Of a stretch of 64,000 nt of DNA, positions 34,685 through 48,600 are shown piece by piece. A program made the position numbers and the translations under genes. The notes below the pieces were generated by a model, which was given only the letters and a program-made list of their open reading frames with translations, searched no databases and was not told where the DNA came from. Origin of the DNA: Owenia fusiformis (Eukaryota > Annelida > Polychaeta > Sabellida > Oweniidae); NCBI GenBank assembly GCA_903813345.2, contig CAIIXF020000002.1, positions 11,182,150 to 11,246,149 on the forward strand, given 5' to 3'. Each line of letters begins with the position of its first letter. Position 1 is the first letter of the stretch.

Positions 34685-35480
34685 TAATTTGTCATAAAAG
34701 TCTGATTTACTTTGGGCTATGAACGGAATGTCAATTTCGGACCAGCTGTACATCGCACTGGTAGCAGCGACTAGTTTGATATATTGTGAGACGTTTATGT
34801 ATATATTTTTACGTTTGCCAAATGAGGGATGTATCGATTGACTTCTCTGTTAGGGGGATATATAATATCTAATTCGTCTTAAATCGCTTATGCAATTTGC
34901 GCTCTTGACGAAATGTCAATTTTCCAACCAGTCGTACGTCACACTGGTACATGCCAGTCCTTTGCAATTTTGTGAGACGTTTAAGTATATATTTTGGAGT
35001 ATGCTCTTGAATGGATTTAATGAATGATGTTCCCGTTCGTGATATATTTTATATCAAAATCGTCTTAAATGTATGATGCAGTTTGTGCTCTGGGGGGAAA
35101 TGTCAATTTTCGGACCAGTCGTACGTAACGCTGGTAGCAGCATGATATTTGTTATTTAGTGAGATGTTTCAGGATACATGTTTACATTTGCCGTACCAAG
35201 GACTTGTTGATTGTTCATTCGATTCGTGAGATATAGAGTATCTTATTTGTCATACAAGTCTGATTTACTTTGGGCTATGTACGGAATGTCAATTTTCGGA
35301 CCAGCTGTACATCGCACTGGTAGCAGCGACTAGTTTGATATATTGTGAGACGTTTATGTATATATTTTTACGTTTGCCAAAAGGAGGGATGTATCGATTA
35401 ACTTCTCTGTTAGGGGTATATATAATATCCAATTCGTCTTAAATCGCTTATGCAATTTGCGCTCTTGACGGAATGTCTTA
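34685..35480 (+). repeat. satellite, plus orientation
   Basis: Homogeneous A-B-C monomers that closely follow 29540-30340 in variant content, for example a TACATGTTTACATTTGCCG block and the GGAATGTCTTAT deletion variant just before the inversion at 35480. Confidence 0.88.
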
Positions 35481-36608
35481 TCAAACTAGTCGCTGCTACC
35501 AGTGCGATGTACAGCTGGTCCGAAAATTAACATTCCGTACATAGCCCAAAGTAAATCAGACTTGTATGACAAATAAGATACTCAATATCTCACGAATAGA
35601 ATGACCAATCAACAAGTCCTCGGTAGGGCAAATCTAAAAATGTATCCTGAAACATCTCACTTATTAACAAATATCATGCTGCCACCAGCGTTACGTACGA
35701 CTGGTCCGAAAATTGACATTTCCCCCAGAGCACAAACTGCATCATAGATTTAAGACGATTTAGATATAAAATATATCACGAACGGGAACATCATTCATTA
35801 AATCCATTCAAGAGCATACTCAAAATATATACTTAAACGTCTCACAAAATTGCAAAGGACTGGCATGTACTAGTGTGACGTACGACTGGTCGGAAAATTG
35901 ACATTTCGTCAAGAGCGCAAATTGCATAAGCGATTTAAGACGAATTGGATATTATATATCCCCCTAACAGAGAATTTAATCGATGCATTCCTCCGTTGGC
36001 AAACGTAAAAATATATACATAAACGTCTCACAATATATCAAACTAGTCGCTGCTACCAGTGCGATGTACAGCTGGTCCGAAAATTGACATTCCGTACATA
36101 GACCAAAGTAAATCAGACTTTTATGACAAATTAGATACTCAATATCTCACGAATAGAATAACCAATCAACAAGTCCTCGGTAGGGCAAATGTAAAAATGT
36201 CTCCTGAAACATCTCATGAAATAACAAATATCATGCTGCCACCAGCGTTACGTACGACTGGTTCGAAAATTGACATTTCTTCCTGAGCACAAACTGCATC
36301 ATAGATTTAAGACGAATAAGATATAAAATATATCACGAACGGGAACATGATTCATTAAATCCATTCAAGAGCATACTCCAAATATATACTTAAACGTCTC
36401 ACAAAATTGCAAAGGACTGGCATGTACCAGTGTGACGTACGACTGGTCGGAAAATTGACATTTCGTCAAGAGCGCAAATTGCATCATAGATTTAAGACAA
36501 ATAAGATATGAAATATATCACGAACGGGAACATCATTCATTAAATCCATTCAATAGCATACTCCAAAATATATACTTAAACGTCTCACAAAATTGCAAAG
36601 GACTGGCA
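35481..36608 (-). repeat. inverted block of satellite
   Basis: Reverse-oriented monomers whose private variants correspond, in reverse order, to about 32000-32880: the chimaeric ATGATGCAATTTGCGC join, CAGGAAGAAATG with TCGAACCAG, GGTTATTCTATTC, GGTCTATGTACGG and CCAACGGAGGAATGC. Breakpoints are sharp at 35480/35481 and 36608/36609. Confidence 0.85.
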
Positions 36609-37470
36609 GTCGTACGTAACGCTTGTGGCAGCATGATATTTGTTATTTAATGAGATGTTTCAGGAGACATTTTTACATTTGCCCTACCGCGGACTTGTTG
36701 ATTGGTCATTCTATTCGTGAGATATTGAGTATCTAATTTGTCATAAAAGTCTGATTTACTTTGGGCTATGTACGGAATGTCAATTTTCGGACCAGCTGTA
36801 CATCGCACTGGTAGCAGCGACTAGTTTGATATATTGTGAGACGTTTATGTATATATTTTTACGTTTGCCAAAGGAGGGATGCATCGATTGACTTCTCTGT
36901 TAGGGGGATATACAATATCCAATTCGTCTTAAATCGCTTACGCATTTGCGCTCTTGACGAAATGTCAATTTTCCGACCAGTCGTACGTCACACTGGTACA
37001 TGCCAGTCCTTTGCAATTTTGTGAGGCGTTTAGGTATTTATTTTGGAGTATGCTCTTGAATGGATTGAATGAATGATGTTCCCGTTCGTGATATATTTTA
37101 TATCTAAATCGTCTTAAATCTATGATGCAGTTTGTGCTCTGGGGGAAATGTCAATTTTCGGACCAGTCGTACGTAACGCTGGTGGCAGCATGATATTTGT
37201 TAATTAGTGAGATGTTTCAGGGTACATTTTTAGATTTGCCCTACCGAGGACTTGTTGATTGGTCATTCTATTCGTGATATATTGAGTATCTTATTTGTCA
37301 TACAAGTCTGATTTACTTTGGGCTATGTACGGAATGTTAATTTTCGGACCAGCTGTACATCGCACTGGTAGCAGCGACTAGTTTGATATATTGTGAGACG
37401 TTTATGTATATATTTTTACGTTTGCCAACGGAGGGATGCATCGATTAACTTCTCTGTTAGGGGGATATAT
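36609..37470 (+). repeat. satellite, plus orientation; first ~460 bp duplicate 32960-33410
   Basis: Shares CTACCGCGGACTTG, GGATATACAATATCC, CGCTTACGCATTTGC and GAGGCGTTTAGGTATTTAT with 32960-33410 at an offset of about 3.66 kb. Ends in the LINE poly(T). Confidence 0.87.
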
Positions 37471-39603
37471 ATATATATTTTTTTTTTTTTTTTGCCTTTT
37501 CATATATTCATTTAGTATTACATTAACAGTGTTGGCACTTGATACCCATAAAAGGGCATATCAGTGCTAAAATCAAAAGTTGTACAATATAAAAATATAT
37601 TACAATTTATATGAATTGAATAAAGCAAGAAATACAATTATAGATATCATACCAGTTCATGTTATAAAATACGACAATATACAAAAATGCCTGCACATAA
37701 ACAATTCAAAAGTGAAAAATACAAACATAATACAATTGTGGAAGAATAACAGTACATGCTCATGGCTCAGTAACAATTTATTAATGTTTTTTTGTAATTG
37801 TATTTAAAGGAGTAAAATGATGGTAAAGATTGGAGGGATGTTGGTAGTTTGTTCCATATTATTGTTCCAGAGTATTGAATTGATTTTTTTGTTAAGTTTG
37901 ATTTAAATTTGCATGGGATAATGTGATGGATTTGTCTCGTGGTACGAGTGTGTCTGAAATTGAAATACTGTTTAAATAAATGGGAAGGAAAATGTGCTGG
38001 TTCTTTAACTATATTAAACATGAATTTTGCTTTTTCTAATTTATGAATATCAAAGATAGTTAATATATGTAATTGCTTGAATAGTGGTAAACTTGGGTGA
38101 AGTAAATCTAAATTTAAAGATAATTTGACAATTTTTTTTTGAATTGCATAAATCTTGTCTAATAAAAATTTGTTGGCATTTCCCCATATGATGTTACAAT
38201 ATGAAATGTGAGAATATATAAGTGAGTAGTATATATCTAGCAAAGCTGTTAAATGTAATTTGTAGCGTATTTTGTAAAGTATACCTAAAGTTTTGGATAT
38301 TTTCGAAATAATATAAGATATATGTTCGTTCCAATTTAATTTATTGTCAATTATTACTCCAAGAAAGTTTGTTTTTTCAACTCGTTCAATAGTATTTCTA
38401 TCAATAATTAACTGATATTTGGGATCATTGAGTTTAGTTTTTGATTTAGTAAAGATCATATAATAAGTTTTATCTATGTTGAGTGAAAGTTTATTGTTCT
38501 TGAACCAATTAGAAATATTAATCATTTCATTATTTGCAATTTTGAATAAGTTTTCTAGGTTATCATCTTCGAGACATATATTAGTATCATCAGCAAAAAT
38601 AACTAATTTGAAAATATCTGATACCTTAAAAAGATCGTTTATATATAGTGTAAATAATACTGGCCCCAAGACAGAGCCTTGAGGGACACCAAAAGTTAAA
38701 GTTTCATTTTTATCTGAATATGTATCCTCAATAAAAGTTTTTAAAGGACGGTTTTTTAAATAACTTCTAAACCAATCATTAGCAACACCGCGAAAACCTA
38801 ACATTTCTAGTTTATTTAGTAAAATTGTATGGTCAATGGTATCAAATGCCTTAGAAAGGTCTAAATATAAACCTAAAACATGTTTTTTATTATCTAAAGC
38901 AAAACGAATTTGTTCAGAAAAAGTAAGAATGGCCATATAAGTTGAATGTTTTTCTTTAAAACCATATTGCCTTTCATGCATTAGATTATTAGTTTTAAGA
39001 AATGTAGAAAAACGTTTATGCATTACTTTTTCAAGAAGTTTAGAAAAAACACTCAGTAAAGAAACAGGTCTATAGTTCTTAAAAAGTGATCTTTCTCCTT
39101 TTTTGAAAAGTGCTATTAATTTTGTAATCTTAAGTTTATCTGGAAAAATACCTGATTGCAGTGAAAGGTTAACAATATGTGTAAAAGGAGTAGCTATATT
39201 GAATCTAGCATGTTTAATTACCATGGGCTTTATATCGTCAAAACCAGGTGCTTTATCACCAAGTCCCTGCATTAATGTTAAAATTTCATCTTCAGTAACA
39301 GGATCCAGAAATATAGAATGTATGTTTCTCGTAATATTGGCAAATGGTGACCCATTGGAATTAATTTTTGATGCAAGTTTTGGACCAACATTTGCAAAGT
39401 ATGAAGAAAAATTGTTTGCCACAGTTAATTTATCTTTCGTTAAAGTATTATTTATAAGCATGTTAAATTCAGATGCATTTGAATTATTATTTCTTTTCAA
39501 AATGTTATTAATAATTGACCAAGTTTGCTTAAGATTACCTTTAACTTCATGGAATTTAGAGCTATAATGTTTTTTTTTCAGAAAAGCGAATTATATGTTG
39601 CAA
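37471..39603 (-). mobile_element. 5'-truncated CR1/jockey-type LINE, minus strand
   Basis: Interrupts the satellite within GGGGATATATAATATCC. The poly(A) tail is the T-run at 37478-37493; a ~270 bp 3' UTR precedes it. The 5' end is truncated near 39600, before the RT, so the endonuclease and any ORF1 are missing. Target duplication is ambiguous because the site is TA-rich. Confidence 0.88.
37767..39590 (-). CDS. CR1/jockey-type reverse transcriptase, N-terminally truncated but uninterrupted
   Basis: Uninterrupted minus-strand frame of about 605 codons ending at 37767; the frame continues upstream of the first listed MKRNN segment (KFHEVKGNLKQTW), so this is a truncated ORF2 without its own start. 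Motifs in order: YFANVGPKLASKI, DKAPGFDDI, FKNYRPVSLLS, motif A VLGLYLDLSKAFDTID, GVPQGSVLGPVLF, FADDTNICL, then the thumb (FLGVIIDNKLNW), and the C-terminal SGTIIWNKLPTSLQS block ending INCY. It polymerises cDNA in target-primed integration. No zinc knuckle, as is normal for this group. The open frame suggests a young insertion. Not a working gene on its own because the 5' half is absent. Confidence 0.88.
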   Translation of the reverse strand, partial: FAFLKKKHYSSKFHEVKGNLKQTWSIINNILKRNNNSNASEFNMLINNTLTKDKLTVANNFSSYFANVGPKLASKINSNGSPFANITRNIHSIFLDPVTEDEILTLMQGLGDKAPGFDDIKPMVIKHARFNIATPFTHIVNLSLQSGIFPDKLKITKLIALFKKGERSLFKNYRPVSLLSVFSKLLEKVMHKRFSTFLKTNNLMHERQYGFKEKHSTYMAILTFSEQIRFALDNKKHVLGLYLDLSKAFDTIDHTILLNKLEMLGFRGVANDWFRSYLKNRPLKTFIEDTYSDKNETLTFGVPQGSVLGPVLFTLYINDLFKVSDIFKLVIFADDTNICLEDDNLENLFKIANNEMINISNWFKNNKLSLNIDKTYYMIFTKSKTKLNDPKYQLIIDRNTIERVEKTNFLGVIIDNKLNWNEHISYIISKISKTLGILYKIRYKLHLTALLDIYYSLIYSHISYCNIIWGNANKFLLDKIYAIQKKIVKLSLNLDLLHPSLPLFKQLHILTIFDIHKLEKAKFMFNIVKEPAHFPSHLFKQYFNFRHTRTTRQIHHIIPCKFKSNLTKKSIQYSGTIIWNKLPTSLQSLPSFYSFKYNYKKTLINCY

Positions 39604-42600
39604 TATCCAATTCGTCTTAAATCGCTTATGCAACTTGCGCTCTTGATGAAATGTGAATTTTCCGACCAGTCGTACGTCACACTGGTACATGTCAGTCTTT
39701 TGCAATTTTGTGAGACGTTAAAGTATATATTTTGGAGTATGCTCTTGGATGGATTTAATGAATGATGTTCCCGTTCGTGATATATTTTATATCTTATTCG
39801 TCTTAAATCTATGATGCAGTTTGTGCTCAGGAAGAAATGTCAATTTTCGGACCAGTCGTACGTCACTCTGGTACATGCCAGTCCTTTGCAATTTTGTGAG
39901 ACGTTTAAGTATATATTTTGGAGTATGCTCTTGAATGGATTTAATGAATGATGTTTCCGTTCGTGATATATTTTATATCTTATTCGTCTTAAATCTATGA
40001 TGCAGTTTGTGCTCAGGAAGAAATGTCAATTTTCGGACCAGTCGTACGTAACGCTGGTGGCAGCATGATATTTGTTATTTAATGAGATGTTTCAGGAGAC
40101 ATTTTTACATTTGCCCTACCGCGGACTTGTTGATTGGTCATTCTATCCGTGAGATATTGAGTATCTAATTTGTCATAAAAGTCTGATTTACTTTCAATTG
40201 GTCTATGTACGGAATGTCAATTTTCGGACCAGCTGTACATCGCACTGGTAGCAGCGACTAGTTTGATATATTGTGAGACGTTTATGTATATATTTTTACG
40301 TTTGCCAACGGAGGAATGCATCGATTAACTTCTCTGTTAGGGGGATATATAATATCCAATTCGTCTTAAATCGCTTATGCAATTTGCGCTCTTGATGAAA
40401 TGTGAATTTTCCGACCAGTCGTACGTCACACTGGTACATGTCAGTCTTTTGCAATTTTGTGAGATGTTAAAGTATATATTTTGGAGTATGCTCTTGGATG
40501 GATTTAATGAATGATGTTCCCGTTCGTGATATATTTTATATCTAAATCGTCTTAAATCTATGATGCAGTTTGTGCTCTGGGGGGAAATGTCAATTTTCGG
40601 ACCAGTCGTACGTAACGCTGGTAGCAGCATGATATTTGTTATTTAGTGAAATGTTTCAAGATACATTTTTACATTTGCCCTACCGAGAACTTGTTGATTG
40701 GTCATTCTATTCGTGAGATATTGAGTATCTAATTTGTCATAAAAGTCTGATTTACTTTGGGCTATATACGGAATGTCAATTTTCGGACCAGCTGTACATC
40801 GCACTGGTAGCAGCGACTAGTTTGATATATTGTGAGACGTTTATGTATATATTTTTACGTTTGCCAACGGAGGAATGCATCGATTAACTTCTCTGTTAGG
40901 GGGATATATAATATCCAATTCGTCTTAAATCGCTTATGCAATTTGCGCTCTTGATGAAATGTGAATTTTCCGACCAGTCGTACGTCACACTGGTACATGT
41001 CAGTCTTTTGCAATTTTGTGAGATGTTAAAGTATATATTTTGGAGTATGCTCTTGGATGGATTTAATGAATGATGTTCCCGTTCGTGATATATTGTATAT
41101 CTAAATCGTCTTAAATCTATGATGCAGTTTGTGCTCTGGGGGGAAATGTCAATTTTCGGACCAGTCGTACGTAACGCTGGTAGCAGCATGATATTTGTTA
41201 TTTAGTGAAATGTTTCAAGATACATTTTTACATTTGCCCTACCGAGAACTTGTTGATTGGTCATTCTATTCGTGAGATATTGAGTATCTAATTTGTCATA
41301 AAAGTCTGATTTACTTTGGTCTATGTACGGAATGTCAATTTTCGGACCAGCTGTACATCGCACTGGTAGCAGCGACTAGTTTGATATATTGTGAGACGTT
41401 TATGTATATATTTTTACGTTTGCCAAAGGAGGGATGTATCGATTGACTTCTCTGTTAGGGAGATATATAATATCCAATTTGTCTTAAATCGCTTATGCAA
41501 TTTGCGCTCTTGACAAATGTCAATTTTCCGACCAGTCGTACATCACACTGGTACATGCCAGTCCATTGCAATTTTGTGAGACGTTTAAGTATATATTTTG
41601 GAGTATGTTCTTGAATGGATTTATTGAATGATGTTCCCGTTCGTGATATATTTTATATCTAAATCGTCTTAAATCTATGATGCAGTTTGTGCTCTGGGGG
41701 GAAATGTCAATTTTCGGACCAGTCGTACGTAACGCTGGTAGCAGCATGATATTTGTTATTTAATGAGATGTTTCAAGATACATTTTTACATTTGCCCTAC
41801 CGAGAACTTGTTGATTGGTCATTCTATTCGTGAGATATTGAGTATCTAAGTTGTTATACAAGTCTGATTTACTTTGGGCTATATACGGAATGTCAATTTT
41901 CGGACCAGCTGTACATCGCACTGGTAGCAGCGACTAGTTTGATATATTGTGAGACGTTAATGTATATATTTTTACGTTTGCCAAAGGAGGGATGTATCGA
42001 TTGACTTCTCTGTTAGGGAGATATATAATATCCAATTTGTCTTAAATCGCTTATGCAATTTGCGATCTTGACGAAATGTCAATTTTCCGACCAGTCGTAC
42101 GTCACACTGGTATATGCCAGTCCTTTGCAATTTTGTGAGACGTTTAAGTATATATTTTGGAATGTGCTATTGAATGGATTTAATGAATGATGTTCCCGTT
42201 CGTGATATATTTTATATCTTATTCGTCTTAAATCTATGATGCAGTTTGTGCTCTGGAGGAAAGGTCAATTTTCGGACCAGTCGTACGTAACGCTGGTGGC
42301 AGCATGATATTTGTTATTTAGTGAGATGTTTCAGGAGACATTTTTACATTTGCCCTACCGAGGACTTGTTGATTGGTCATTCTATTCGTGAGATATTGAG
42401 TATCTTATTTGTCATACAAGTCTGATTTACTTTGGGCTATATACGGAATGTCAATTTTCGGACCAGCTGTACATCGCTCTGGTAGCAGCGACTAGTTTGA
42501 TATATTGTGAGACGTTTATGTATATATTTTTACGTTTGCCAAAGGAGGGGTGTATCGATTGACTTCTCTGTTAGGGGGATATATAATATCCAATTCGTCT

Positions 42601-45600
42601 TAAATCGCTTATGCAATTTGCGCTCTTGAGGAAATGTCAATTTTCCGACCAGTCGAACGTCACACTGGTACATGCCAGTCCTTTGCAATTTTGTGAGATG
42701 TTTTAGTATATATTTTGGAGTATGCTCTTGAATGCATTTAATGAATTATGTTCCCGTTCGTGATATATTTTATATCTAATTCGTCTTAAATCTAAGATGA
42801 AGTTTGTGCTCTGGAGGAAATGTCGATTTTCGGACCAGTTGTACGTAACGCTGGTTGTAGCATGATATTAGTTATTTTGTGAGATGTTTCAGGATACATT
42901 TTTACATATGCCTCATTGAGGACTTGTTGATTGGTCATTCTATTCGTGAGATATTGAGTATCTAATTTGTCTTACACGTCTAATTACTTTGGGCTATGTA
43001 CGGAATGTCAATTTTCGGACCAGCTGTACATCGCACTAGTAGCAACGACTAGTTTGATATATTGTGAGACGTTTATTTATATATTTTTACGTTTGCCAAA
43101 GGAGGGATGTATCGATTAACTTCTCTGTTAGGGGGGTATATAATATCCAATCCATCTTAAATCGCTTATTCAATTTGCGCTCTTGACGAAATGTCAATTT
43201 CCGACCAGTCGTACGTCACATTGGTACATGCCAGTCCTTTGCAATTTTATGAGACGTTCAAGTATATATTTTGGAATATGCTCTTGAATGGATTTAATGA
43301 ATGCTGTTCCCATTCATGATATATTTTATATCTAATTCGTCTTAAATCTATGATGCAGTTTGTGCTCTGGAGGAAATGTCAATTTTCGGACCAGTCGTAC
43401 GTAACGCTGGTGGCATCATGATATTTGTTATTTAGTGAGATGTTTCAGGATACATTTTTACATTTGCCCTACCGAGGACTTATTGATTGGTCATTCTATT
43501 CGTGAGATATTGAGAATCTAATTTGTCATACAAGTCTGATTTACTTTGGTCTATTTTCGGAATGTCAATTTTCGGACCACCTGTACATCGCACTGGTAGC
43601 AGCGACTAGTTTGATATATTGTGAGACGTTTATGTATATGTTTTTACGTTTGCCAAAGGAGGGATGTATCGATTGACTTCTCTGTTAGGGGGATATATAA
43701 TATCCAATTCGTCATAAATCGCTTATGCAATTTGCGCTCTTGACGAAATTTCAATTTTCCGACCAGTTGTTCGTCAAACTGGTACATGCCAGTCCTTTGC
43801 AATTTTGTGAGAGGTTTAAGTTTATATTTTGGAGTATGCTATTGAATGGATTTACTGAATGATGTTCCCGTTCGAGATATATTTTTTGTCTAATTCGTCT
43901 TAAATCTATGATGCAGTTTGTGCTCTGGAGGAAATGTCAATTTTCGGACCAGTCGTCCGTAACGCTGGTGGCAGCATGATATTTGTTATTTGTCGAGATG
44001 TTTCAAGATACATTTTTACATTTTCCCTAACAAGGACTTGTTGATTGGTCATTCTATTCGTGAGATATTGAGTATCTAATTTGTCATACAAGTCTGATTT
44101 ACTTTGGGCTATATACGGAAAGTCAATTTTCGGACGAGCTGTACATCGCACTGGTAGCAGCGACTAGTTTGATATATTGTGAGACGTTTATGTATATATT
44201 TTTACGTTTGCCAAAGGAGGGATGTATCGATTGACTTCTCTGTTAGGGGGGATATATAATATCCAATTCGTCTTAAATCGCTTATGCAATTTGCGCCCTT
44301 GACGAAATGTCAATTTTCCGACCAGTCGTACGTCACACTGGTACATACCAGTCCTTTGCAATTTTTTGAGACGTTTAAGTATATATCTTGGAGTATGCTC
44401 TTGAATGGATTTAATGAATGATGTTTCCGTTCCTGATATAGTTTATATCTAATTCGTCTTAAATCTATGATGCAGTTTGTGCTCTTGAGGAAATGTCAAT
44501 TTTCGGACCAGTCGTAGGTAACGCTGGTCGCCGCATGACATTTGTTATTTAGAGAGATGTTTCAAGATACATTTTTACATTTGCCCTACCAAGTACTTGT
44601 TGATTGGTCATTCTATTCGTGAGATATTGAGTATCTTATTTGTCATACAAGTCTGATTTACTCTGGGCTATATACGGAATGTCAATTTTCGGACCAGCTG
44701 TACATCGCACTAGTAGCAGCGACTAGTTTGATATATTGTGAGACGTTCATGTATATATTTTTACGTTTGCCAAAGGAGGGATGTATCGATTGACTTCTCT
44801 GTTAGGGGGATATATAATATCCAATTCGTCTTAAATCGCTTATGCAATTTGCGCTCTTGACGAAATGTCAATTTTCCGACCAGTCGTACGTCACACTGGT
44901 ACATCCCAGTCCTTTGCAATTTTGTGAGACGTTTAAGTATATATTTTGGAGTATGCTATTGAATGGATTTAATAAATGATGTTCCCGTTCGTGATATATT
45001 TTATATCTAATTCGTCTTAAATCTAAGATGCAGTTTGTGCTCTGGAGAAAATGTCAATTTTCGGACCAGTTGTACGTAACGCTGGTGGCAGCATGATATT
45101 TATTATTTAGTGAGATGTTTCAGGATACATTTTTACATATGCCTCATTGAGGACTTGTTGATTGGTCATTCTATTCGTGAGATATTGAGTATCTAATTTG
45201 TCTTACACGTCTGATTTACTTTGGGCTATGTACGGAATGTCAATTTTCGGACCAGCTGTACATCGCACTGGTAGCAACGACTAGTTTAATATATTGTGAG
45301 ACGTTTATTTATTTATTTTTACGTTTGCCAAAGGAGGGATGTATCGATTAACTTCTCTGTTAGGGGGGTATATAATATCCAATTCGTCTTAAATCGCTTA
45401 TGCAATTTGCGCTCTTGACGAAATATCAATTTTCCGACCAGTCGTACGTCACATTGGTACATGCCAGTCCTTTGCGATTTTGTGAGACGTTCAAGTATAT
45501 ATTTTGGAATATGCTCTTGAATGGATTTAATGAATGATGTTCCCATTCGTGATATATTTTATATCTAATTCGTCTTAAATCTATGATGCACTTTGTGCTC

Positions 45601-48600
45601 TGGAGGAAAGGTCAATTTTCGGACCAGTCGTACGTAACGCTGGTGGCAGCATGATATTTGTTATTTAATGAGATGTTTCAGGAGACATTTTTACATTTGC
45701 CCTACCGAGGACTTATTGATTGGTCTTTCTATTCGTGAGATATTGAGTATCTAATTTGTCATACAAGTCTGATTTACTTTGGGCTATGTACGGACTGTCA
45801 ATTTTCGGACCAGCTGTACATCGCACTGGTAGCAGTGACTAGTTAGATATATTGTGAGACGTTTATGTATATATTTCTACGCTTGCCAAAGGAGGGATGT
45901 ATCGATTGACTTCTCTGTTAGGGGGATATATAATATCCTATTCGTCTTAAATCGCTTATGCAATTTGCGCTCTTTACGAAATGTAAAATTTCCGACCAGT
46001 CGTACGTCACACTGGTACATGCCAGTCCTTTGCAATTTTGTGAGACGTTTAAGTATATATTTTGGAGTATGCTCTTGAATGGATTTAATGAATGATGTTC
46101 CCGTTCGTGATATATTTTATATCTAATTCGTCTTAAATCTATGATGCAGTTTGTGCTCTGGAGGAAATGTCAATTTTCGGACCAGTCGTACGTAACGCTG
46201 TTGGTAGCATGATATTTGTTATTAAATGAGATGTTTCAGGATTCATTTTTACACTTGCCCTACCGAGGACTTGTTGATTGGTCATTCTATTCGTGAGATA
46301 TTGAGTATCTAATTTGTCATACAAGTCTGATTTACTTTGGGATATGTAAGGAATGTCAATTTTCGGACCAGCTGTACATCGCACTGGTAGCAGTGACTAG
46401 TTTGATATATTGTGAGACGTTTATGTATATATTTTTACGATTGCCAAAGGAGGGATGTATCGATTGACGTCTCTGTTAGGGGGATATATAATATCCAATT
46501 CGTCTCAAATCGCTTATGCAATTTGCGCTCTTGACAAAATGTCAATTTTCCGACCAGTCGCACGTCACACTGGTAGATGCCAGTCCTTTGCAATTTTGTG
46601 AGACGTTTAAGTATATATTTTGGAGTATGCTCTTGAATGGATTTAATGAATGATGTTCCCGTTCGTGATATATTTTATATCTAATTCGTCTTAAATCTAT
46701 GATTCAGTTTGTGCTCTGGAGGAAATGTCAATTTTCGGACCAGTCGTACGTAACGCTGGTGGCAGCATGATAATTGTTATTTAATGAGATGTTTCAGGAT
46801 ACATTTTTACATTTGCCCTACCGAGGACTTGTTGGTGGTCTTTCTATTCGTGAGATATTGAGTATCTAATTTGTCTTACAAGTCTGAGTTACTTCTGGCT
46901 ATGTACGGAATGTCACTTTTCGGACCAGCTGTACATCGCATTGGTAGCAGCGACTAGTTAGATATATTGTGAGACGTTTATGTATATATTTTCACGTTTG
47001 CCAAAAGAGGGATGTATCGATTGACTTCTCTGTTAGGGGGATATATAATATCCAATTCGTCTCAAATCGCTTATGCAATTTGCGCTCTTGACGAAATGTC
47101 AATTTTCCAACCAGTCGCACGTCACACTGGTACATGCCAGTCCTTTGCAATTTTGTGAGACGTTTAAGTATATATTTTGGAGTATGCTCTTGAATGGATT
47201 TAATGAATGATGTTCCCGTTCGTGATATATTTTATATCTAATTTGTCTTAAATCTATGATACAGTTTGTGCTCTGGAGGAAATGTCAATTTTCGGACCAG
47301 TCGTACGTAACGCTGGTGGCAGCATGATAATTGTTATTTAATGAGATGTTTCAGGATACATTTTAACAATTGCCCTACCGAGGACTTGTTGGTGGTCTTT
47401 CTATTCGTGAGACATTGAGTATCTAATTTGTCATACAAGTCTGATTTACTTTGGGCTATGTACGGAATGTCAATTTTCGGACCAGCTGCACATCGCACTG
47501 GTAGCAGCGACTAGTTTGATATATTGTGAGACGTTTATGTATATATTTTTAAGTTTGCCAAAGGAGGGATGTATCGATTGACTTCTCTGTTAGGGGGATA
47601 TATAATATCCTATTCGTCTTAAATCGCTTATGCAATTTGCGCTCTTTACGAAATGTCAAATTTCCGACCAGTCGTACGTCACACTGGTACATGCCAGTCC
47701 TTTGCAATTTTGTGAGACGTTTAAGTATATATTTTGGAGTATGCTTTTGAATGGATTTAATGAATGATGTTTCCGTTCGTAATATATCTTATATCTAATT
47801 CGTCTTAAATCTATGATGCAGTTTGTGCTCTTGAGAAAATGTCAATGTTCGGACCAGTCGTACGTAACGCTGGTGGCAGCATGATATTTGTTATTAAGTG
47901 AGATGTTTTAGGATTCATTTTTACATTTGCCCTACCGAGGACTTGTTGATTGGTCATTCTATTCGTGAGATATTGAGTATCTAAGTTGTCATACAAGTCT
48001 GATTTACTTTGGGCTATGAACAAAATGTCAATTTTCGGACCAGCTGTACATCGCACTGGTAGCAGCGACTAGTTTGATACATTGAGAGACGTTTATGTAT
48101 ATATGTTTACGTTTGCCAAAGGAGGGATGTATCGATTGACTTCTCTGTTAAGTGGATATATAATATCCAATTCGTCGTAAATCGCCTATGCAATTTTCGC
48201 ACTTGACGAAATGTCAATTTTCCGACCAGTCGTACGTCACACTGGTACATGCCAGTCCTTTGCAATTTTGGGAGACGTTTAAGTATATATTTTGGAGTAT
48301 GCTATTGAATGGATTGAATGAATGATGTTCCCGTTCGTGATATATTTTATATCTAATTCGTCTTAAATCTATGATGCAGTTTGTGCTCTTGAGGAAATGT
48401 CAATGTTCGGACCAGTCGTACGAAACGCTAGTGGTAGCATGATATTTGTTATTAAGTGAGATGTTTCAGGATTCATTTTTACATTTGCCCTACCGAGGAC
48501 TTGTTGATTGGTCATTCTATTCGTGAGATATTGAGTATCTGATTTGTCATACAAGTCTGATTTACTTTGGGCTATGTACAAAATGTCAATTTTCGGACCA

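Noticed and set aside
37471-39603. Clear target-site duplication for the CR1/jockey-like LINE
   Set aside because: The site is TA-rich (ATATAT on the left, AATATCC on the right), so no duplication can be fixed with confidence.
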